Below, piece after piece: positions 57,714 to 64,000 of a stretch of 64,000 bases of DNA (its first letter is position 1; each line of letters starts with the position of its first letter). This stretch comes from Diphasiastrum complanatum. Taxonomy: Eukaryota; Streptophyta; Lycopodiopsida; Lycopodiales; Lycopodiaceae. The DNA lies in assembly GCA_029204225.1 (NCBI GenBank), contig CM055108.1:26031303-26095302 (forward strand), read 5' to 3'. The notes beneath the pieces are model-generated. The model did no database searches. It worked only from the letters and a program-made list of their open reading frames with translations, and was not told the origin of the DNA. The translations under genes and the position numbers were made by a program.

Positions 57714-58618
57714 TGTTGGCAGTGATAGTTAAAGGGTAAAAAAGTGAAAAAAAAAATGGTGAAAAAGGTAAAAATGTGTGGAAATGACAAAAAACTGTGA
57801 ATAACAAGTGTTAGATGGCAAGAACTATAGTTCAAAATGCAGATCTATGTTCAGTATGAGCAGATTATAGCTGGTAGGAAGTTTGATGATTTGACTGCCC
57901 TACGAAGGTTCTGCAAGGGTTCAGACTGTCTACAAGGGCTCAACTCTCGCAGGAAGTGATCTCTCGCACAACATGTTCAAATGATTGGATTTACAAGATT
58001 AGACCATGTAGGCAGGCTAATTTCACTGCTCTAATTCCATTTAGGTACCTTGTGAGGGTTGCTAGGATGATCTTGATGCTCTACAAGGGTTCTGAAGATT
58101 CAGCTTCTGGGAACCCTCGCACACACTAAAAAAATGATGTTTCCTCCATTAAGAACTCTCGCAAAGATTTTTAGGGATGCATCTAGGTCAGATCTAGTGA
58201 CTGTCCAAGTTTCAAGAGCTATCTCCTAGTAGATCTCCAAAAATCATGAAAAAAAGTGCTCTTTTTAGAGTGTTTTTTGACGAGATCTTGAGATTCTCTG
58301 ATTTTTAACTTTTGCAAACTGGTAATCAGCTTCATCCATGCTTGATCTGACTATTGGTAGTTCTTTAGAAGTTCTGATGGATAATTGGTAACAGTTCCAT
58401 CAGTTTTGGTTGAATGTTGCCTTTAATTTGCCATAGTTACTGAGATCGAAGTCTCTGATTTGCAATTTTAGGGGACTTATTGGCATAATCTGATTATCTG
58501 CTTCCTTCTTGATCCCATCTAGATCTAGATCCTTCTTGGATCCTAATGGATTTCCCCGATCTTGCTAGATCTGCGAATCTTGATGGATCTAGCTTGATTT
58601 GGCTTGATCTTCCTAGAT
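57714..58618. other. 3' region of element J and leader of element K, no gene
   Basis: AT-rich. The part near 57714-57800 has poly(A)-like AAAAAGTGAAAAAA runs. The part at 58500-58618 is rich in GATCT words (AGATCTAGATCC). The phrases CTCTCGCAGG and GAGGGTT recur at 63700-63780. It is probably the 3' end or LTR of element J. Confidence 0.4.
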
Positions 58619-59400
58619 CTAGTGATGATGGTCTATCAGAATAGCTTGTGGTGGCCAGTACTTGTGCAACCGGCTACCATTGATGGGTGTATCAAACGGT
58701 GTCCCATCTAGCTTCTCTAAATTCATGGCTCCATGATTAAGAATTTCCTTGATCCGATAAGGACCTTCGCTTGTGAATTTTAATTTTCCCTTAATCGCCT
58801 TGGTTTTATGCATCAGGACCAGATCTCTGAAGCAAAGATCCTTCTTTTGTAACCTGCGTTTGTGCCATGATTTGCGTCTTTCATTTTCAGCTGCCAGTGC
58901 ATGCACAACTAGTAAGCATGTTTCATAGAGTTTACGCAGAGATTCGTGGCGTAGTTGTAGAGAGTTGGATTCATTCAGGCGTTGTGTTGTAGCAATGCTT
59001 AATGAAGGAACTAGAAACTCTACTGGCAATACAACATCCTGACCATATACCAATTTGAAAGGTGTTTGATCAATGCTTCCCTTATATGCTATCCTGAATG
59101 ACCAATGAATAGCATGCAACTTATGTTCCCAATCTGATCTGCCAGCTTCAACTGTTTTCGTGAGCATGCTACACAAGATCTTATTGGATGATTCTGCTTG
59201 CCCATTACCACGAGGATAATGAGTCGTACTAGTCCTATGAATCACAAAAAATTCCTCCAACAGGACCTTGATGGTCTCATTGATGAAATGACTTTTGCGA
59301 TCGCTGACTAGCTCCACCGGGCATCCAAAGCGCACAATGATATTTTCATAAAGGAACTTGGCAGTGGTCCTAGCATCAGCTACTCTTACTGCCTTGGCTT
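58619..59400 (-). pseudogene. Integrase core and C-terminus of element J
   Basis: Open from 59335 to the TAG at 58619: FGCPVELVSDRKSHFINETI (second catalytic Asp), RTSTTHYPRGNGQAESSNKI (catalytic Glu), FKLVYGQDVVLPVEFLVPSL, KDLCFRDLVLMHKTKAIKGK and TPFDTPINGSRLHKYWPPQA. No chromodomain follows. Upstream of 59400 the core is broken by the hairpin insertion, so the first catalytic Asp is gone. Confidence 0.92.
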
Positions 59401-59449
59401 CGCCCTACTTGGTGAGATAGTCCGTGGCTATCTCACCAAGTAGGGCGAA
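59399..59449. repeat. Perfect 22-bp inverted repeat with 7-base loop
   Basis: Arms 59399-59420 and 59428-59449 are exact reverse complements; the loop is TCCGTGG. The left arm is the natural integrase sequence, the right arm its inverted copy. It would form a strong stem. Confidence 0.97.
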
Positions 59450-59560
59450 TTGTAATGTCGGATGCAAAATCCTAATTGTAGGATCTTGCGAATTGTAATG
59501 TCAGATGCAAAATCCTGATTGTAGGATCTTGCGAATTGTAATGTTGGATGCAAAATGGCC
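59447..59560 (+). repeat. 43-bp tandem repeat, about 2.6 copies
   Basis: GAATTGTAATGTCGGATGCA starts at 59447, 59490 and 59533 with single-base changes. Units contain ATCCTAATTGTAGGATCTTG, itself partly palindromic. The array begins inside the right arm of the inverted repeat. Confidence 0.93.
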
Positions 59561-59850
59561 TCCACCCATGCCTTCATGTGAAATCGAAATGATCTGGGTG
59601 GCCTCATGAGGGAGAATACATTGCCAAAGAATCCCGTCTGGACCTCTTCGATACAACTGGCCGACAATCAGTTGATAAGGTCTAGCCTACAAGATCAATT
59701 TCCGCTGTTCTGCCTTTGGTAGTAACTTGTCTGGTTGGCCCTGCATCAGATATTCAACAATGTTGACAGCACATTCTGGTACTGTGTGCATGTAAAATAA
59801 GACAGCATCGGCCAGATCATCATCGGGTTGGGTTGCAACCTCATTTCCCT
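59561..59850 (-). pseudogene. Integrase zinc-binding domain of element J
   Basis: The minus strand reads LIVGQLYRRGPDGILWQCIL, then ISISHEGMGGGHFAS, the HH half of the HHCC domain. The CxxC half and the first part of the core are deleted; sequence passes straight into the 43-bp tandem array. Confidence 0.8.
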
Positions 59851-59854
59851 TGAT

Positions 59855-60330
59855 TCATGACACATGATCTGCCATGTAGTGTTGTTTTCCCTTGAGAACT
59901 ACTATCCGAAAATCAAACTCCAACAACAGAAGTAGCCATCTGGTGAATCTCTCAGTGTTGCAAGTTTCGTTAACAAGATAGAGAAAGGGTTGATGGTCCG
60001 TATAAAAAGCGAAATGTGTGGCCATCAAGTAGTGCCGAAATTTCTTAACCGCATAGATCATTGCCAGTGCTTCCCGCTCTATGGTTGAATAATTTATCTC
60101 TGTATCACTGAGTTGTCGGCTTGCAAATCGGATTAAAAAATCCTTTTTGTGTTCACTTGGCTGGGTTAAGATTGCTCCAATTGCATACTTCAATGCGTCC
60201 GTATGCACATGAAACTCAATGGACCAATTGGGTGGGTGTAAGATTGGTGTTGAAACCAATGCATCCTTAAGCTTTTGGAAAGCCTTTAGGGCTTTCTTGT
60301 TTCAATGTGGATCCATTGTGAGTTTGTTAA
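59855..60330 (-). pseudogene. RNase H of element J
   Basis: It reads ILHPPNWSIEFHVHTDALKY, AIGAILTQPSEHKKDFLIRF, INYSTIEREALAMIYAVKKF, AFYTDHQPFLYLVNETCNT and VLKGKQHYMADHVS. Catalytic Asp (HTDAL), Glu (EREAL) and Asp (YTDHQ) are present. It removes RNA from the RNA-DNA hybrid. Confidence 0.92.
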
Positions 60331-60334
60331 TTGG

Positions 60335-61200
60335 TCAGGCTAACTCCGCAAAATCAAGAATGAAGATCCTATAATAGTTAGCATGACCCATGAAGATGTA
60401 GACTTTGCGGATTGTCCCTGGTGGTGGTAGATCAACAATGATCATGATATTTATGTCTGTGGCGATCCCGTGTCTTGATACTATATGGCCGAGAATCAAG
60501 TCATGTGTCACCCAAAATTGACATTTTTCTGGATTCAGGGAGATCTGAAAGTCGCGACATTTTTGTAGCACTTTCTCCAAATTGCATAAGTGTTTTGAGT
60601 CTGGTCCATGCACGCACAGATTGTCCAAGAAAATTTCTAGAAATTTTTGCAAATAATCTTTGAATGCCGCCTGCATGACTCGTTGGAAGGTGCTTGGGGC
60701 ATTGCAAAGTCCGAATGGCATCACTTTTTAGGCATAAGTTCTCCATTCTGTGGCAAATGCTTCTTGTGTTGGTCTTGGGGGGCTATCTTCACCTAGTTGT
60801 AGCCACTGAAGCCGTCTAGAAAACTATAGGCTTCCGTGCTAGCTACCCTGTCCAGGACACTTTCCGTAAATGGTAAAGAGAAATGGTCTTTTTTGGTGAC
60901 TGCATTTAGCGCCTTCAGATTCACACGAATCCGCATTTTGCCGTTCTTCTTGGGTACTATAACTATTGGCGATACCCATTTTGTGGGCTCTATTTCATAA
61001 ATGAAATCTACATCCATCAGCTTTTGCAACTCCTACTTGATTAGCTCTGTATAATTCAGGTTGCAGCGGTAGTAATGGCTTACCTTGGGGACTGCTCCAT
61101 CCACAAGGGTATGGTGTGTTGGACTAATGTTGGTGGAATGCCCTTAAGATACTATAACTCCATGCAAAACAGTCTTTATACTCCACCAACAAGGATCATA
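60335..61200 (-). pseudogene. Reverse transcriptase of element J
   Basis: Block one (60793-61029): MQKLMDVDFIYEIEPTKWVS, PIVIVPKKNGKMRIRVNLKA, LNAVTKKDHFSLPF and AYSFLDGFSGYN. A frameshift follows. Block two (60335-60724): MMPFGLCNAPSTFQRVMQAA, EIFLDNLCVHGPD, NPEKCQFWVTHDLILGHIVS and FMGHANYYRIFILDFAEL. The catalytic pair reads Asp-Asn (Asn codon 60620-60622) in place of Asp-Asp, one G-to-A change, so the enzyme is dead. Confidence 0.92.
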
Positions 61201-62339
61201 GTCTCTTGAATTGTGTGGGCGTTAACTGCTCTCCCACATGCACTATCTTTTCTTCTTCACCTGGCTCAGCAAGGTTCATCGGCTGTGTTTGCACAGGTCC
61301 CTCGAAGACCTGTTCCATTGGTGTCTGACTTTGATCAGGTTCTTGTTGGGCTTGCAGCATCATAATTACCATGTCATCCAAGGTATAATTTTTGAAAGTT
61401 TTCGGCATCTTGTGAATTGGCGCTCATCGAGATTCCTCTTTCAGAATATTAATCCTAGTTCTGGCGCCTATGTAGAAGATGACGCTGTATCTGAGTCCAT
61501 CTTGATTGACTTTAAGGAATCCAACACCTTCTTTTTGTCCTTTTTTGTCATTTTGGTGAATTCGTCCTTATTGTCTTTCATCGGAACTGCCGTGACATTC
61601 GCCTCGTGGTTGTGAATATCAACATCTACCGTAGCTATCGCCTCTTCAGATAGATCACTCCATCGGATCACCTGGTTGTAGCGTTGCTTCAACTGATTCT
61701 TCTTATTCGCAGGTGCCTTGGGTGGATCGATCCTTGAGACTTTCACCATGGTAGACTTTTGCGGTGGTTGAGTTGGTACTTTCTTGATTTCATAGCGATC
61801 TGGGTCCATGTGCTGTAGGACCTGCTCATCAGTCAGCTCAATCTCCTTATTATAAGCTAGAGCATGTTTCCAAGGGACTAAATCATCGTCCATTGGCTTC
61901 TCAATAGGTTTCGCTGACAGCCATGCTACGTTTATCATATTCACCCCAAATGTGATTGGTGTGTCCATAGTGTAACACTTGGGTGAAGATGTACTGGGTT
62001 CAGGATCCAATTCATATTGACATGCCCGGCATTCTATCTCTTGTGTTTGATTGGCAAAGTGATGTTGTGTTCCTCACTTTCCCATGCTGACCCAATGTGC
62101 AGGACGTTACTTGTTTCTTTGTAGCCCGTACAATATATGGGCTCAGGCGCTACTGGTTCCTCATCCACTTTGGCCCATTCAGCTAGAAGGCTTTTCGCTT
62201 GTGGTGCAATTCGCAGTAGTTCCCCAAGTGGTAAACTAACGCGGCTTGCCAGTAAAAGTGTGAGCCTTTCAATGCGTGGTTCCTCGGGGTAGTCTATATT
62301 TCTTCCACCTTGACGCTGAGTTTGAGCTGCATAGGCCAT
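61196..62339 (-). pseudogene. gag-RT linker of element J, no protease motif
   Basis: Three frames in order: 62339-62034 (AAQTQRQGGRNIDYPEEPRI, VSLPLGELLRIAPQAKSLLA), 62010-61468 (MDTPITFGVNMINVAWLSAK, DLVPWKHALAYNKEIELTDE, DNKDEFTKMTKKDKKKVLDS) and 61408-61196 (FKNYTLDDMVIMMLQAQQEP). The second and third match the post-protease linker of element A. The DSGSS and LLGxxWL blocks of a protease are not visible. Confidence 0.75.
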
Positions 62340-62799
62340 AAAATATTCATTTATAGCAAGATCTATGATTGGCTCATCTGGTCCGTACCATTGCGGCTAC
62401 TCAGGTTGAGGTGGTACTTGCATCTCTGGTTCTGCTGTTGTCAAATTTACATGGGCCACTTGTTGATTGGCTGGCCCTGGTGATGCAGGTAAGGCCATAC
62501 GCTATTGCTGATTCGGTGCGCTGTACCTCAGTGTCGCGTTTGGTGCCCCTTGATGATATGGATAAGAAGTCTAATAAGGACTTCTCTTCTATTGAACAAT
62601 CTGGGAGTTTAACGAGCAAAATGCTGTATCGTACGATGTTGCATTGCACAGATGGCAGAATCTATGTGTCAGTCTCAGATTTTGCTTTAGGACTGGACAC
62701 TCGTTCGTTGTATGGTTTTGCGTGCACACTAGACACCATACGTTCTCCCGCCATGGATACTATAGCTGGTTTGGTTTCGGTTGATGTGGCGTTACTGCT

Positions 62800-63225
62800 A
62801 CAGCTCCTTATAAGGCTTTCAGTTTCTGGTCAAACTACACTGTAAGTTGCTCCATCTGTTGTTTGTGTAATCTTGTCATTTGCTCCAACATCAGTTCTGT
62901 GGATAGAGAGGATGCGTTTGATGATGACGATGCTAACAAGGGAGTAGGAGTGTGGGTGGATGGATATTCGTCGTTAGATCCCTCGTCCTCTTCCTTGATG
63001 GCATCTTCCATAGCTTCTTGTAGAGTAGCGTACTGCTCCCGTCATTTCAGTTCTCTTTTGATGCTTCGTGGTAGTCCGGCTAGGAACCACATGATCACCA
63101 CGTGATCGGGAGTTAGGGCTGCACTGCACTTGGATCGTAGATGTTTGACCCGTTCAATATAGTCCCTGACCCTTTCTCGTTTTCCCATCTTGACTTTACT
63201 CAACAAGAGAAATGGGTCTTCCATG
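62800..63225 (-). pseudogene. gag C-terminal capsid part of element J
   Basis: It reads LLLSKVKMGKRERVRDYIER, LTPDHVVIMWFLAGLPRSIK, and after a stop EAMEDAIKEEDEGSNDEYPS and EQMTRLHKQQMEQLTV. This parallels element A (IIWFLIGLPRSIKCEL, IREEDEGSDVNE). The N-terminal capsid core (KYDG, AREW) is missing: homology stops at about 63225. Zinc knuckles were not found between 62340 and 62800. Confidence 0.82.
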
Positions 63226-64000
63226 AACTTCCTTGGTTTATTGCACAGCTGCTAATCTGGGAAGGTGTGGTGCTTGATTTGCTATCCTTCATGCTATTGA
63301 TCGTCCCGATCTCCGATTCATCCGATGGTGGGTTCCAAGATAGTTGGATCTTGCTTGTACAGTGGAATGCAGTCTGGATCTTAAGGATCTGATCAATCTT
63401 GGCCTGAAGTTAAATTTAGGCCTTTTACGGTGGTTTTTCCTTGATAACTTCTTACTCTTTGCTCTGATTGATCTGAAATTTTGACAATAGCTGGATTTGG
63501 TGCAGATCTTTTCATGGATCTAGTTTGCAAGATTATCTTGTGTGAGGGTTCGTTAGGTGTTTTTGTAGATAAAAAACTTGATATCTCTCAGATCTTTGGG
63601 AAGTAACTCTCTCAAGGATCACAGTAGCTGGATCTGGGTCAGATCTCACTATGGAATTCTCTTTGAGAGTTAACTCTTGCACTAAGTGAAAATTTCACTG
63701 TATGTGAGGGTTCATAACCACTATTTTGGCTTGATCTTCACCAACTCTCAAAACTAACTCTCGCAGGTTTTATCACTGATAAGAATTATCATTTTGAATT
63801 GATTGAGAGGGTCTGTGAGAGTTCTTACTAGAAGGATTTCCTGGATCTTCACTTTTTAGTGATTTTTTAGCACTTAAACCCAATTTTCTGCTCACTAGAA
63901 TCAAACTAACTCTTGCAGGCTTTTCTGTGTCCTTGTCTCAATGAGGTGGAACTTCAGAATCTTCTGCGAAATTTTGTGCCCAATGGAACTGAAAATTTTG
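63226..64000. other. 5' region of element J, no gene
   Basis: No gag N-terminus is recognisable. The words GGATCTAG, GTGAGGGTTC and ACTCTCGCAGG are frequent and recur at 57880-58150. At 63920-63965 a 40-base piece (TGTCTCAATGAGGTGGAACT) matches the tandem units of element L near 26950 and 27150. Confidence 0.45.

Larger units (their letters stand above)
58619..63225 (-). mobile_element. Ty3/gypsy element J (minus), defective
   Basis: Gag end, linker, RT, RNase H and integrase read right to left. Motif order and wording match element A (FKNYTLDDMVIMM versus FKDFTLDDVVIQL; VHVGEQLTPTQF versus VHVGAHLSSTQL). No DSG protease motif was found between gag and the linker. RT has FLDN in place of YxDD. 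The integrase carries an internal deletion with an inverted duplication. LTRs could not be delimited. Confidence 0.88.

Overview
The window is nuclear DNA from a land plant with a large, retrotransposon-rich genome. The evidence is a plant-type tetraspanin gene with its conserved intron position, many decayed Ty3/gypsy and Ty1/copia elements with plant-type primer-binding sites (tRNA-Asp and initiator tRNA-Met), and long (GA)n/(CT)n microsatellites in and between LTRs. The species cannot be fixed from sequence alone. The intron length, element density and microsatellite style would suit a fern, gymnosperm or other large-genome plant, but that is a weak inference.

Layout. 1-5345: plus-strand Ty3/gypsy element (A) with primer site, repeat-rich leader, gag with four zinc knuckles, protease and a truncated reverse transcriptase. 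5390-6600: minus-strand copia 3' fragment. 7477-8430: an unrecognised open frame with a possible chromatin-reader-like core and an acidic tail. 8701-23130: a decayed minus-strand gypsy element (B) split by two later insertions, a 4.5-kb non-autonomous LTR element (D, 8984-13475) and an 8-kb chromodomain-bearing chromovirus (C, 14861-22828). 23495-31285: a plus-strand copia element (F) split by a 5.2-kb non-autonomous element (L, 24040-29269). 31290-33000: minus-strand copia (E) gag/protease/integrase. 33070-36480: minus-strand gypsy (H) gag end with primer site and LTR. 36500-41335: a large unknown retroelement ORF, an integrase tail and LTR-like fragments. 43186-48373: the tetraspanin gene, the only apparently intact cellular gene. 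52900-54046: CTA-rich DNA and a gypsy integrase tail. 54047-57713: non-autonomous element K with a 2.8-kb unknown ORF. 58619-64000: minus-strand gypsy element J, related to A.

The three insertions C, D and L are defined to the base: LTR ends, primer sites and 5-bp target duplications can all be read, and removing C or L brings the interrupted host reading frame back into phase. Elements A, B, H and J look like one gypsy lineage primed by tRNA-Asp; B is placed there from its reverse transcriptase and integrase only. L shares its primer type with this lineage, and K shares LTR-end sequence and an adjacent hairpin with L. Most nonsense and active-site changes checked fit C-to-T or G-to-A transitions, as expected of methylated, silenced elements. 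No CRISPR, rRNA, tRNA or bacterial-type operon was seen.
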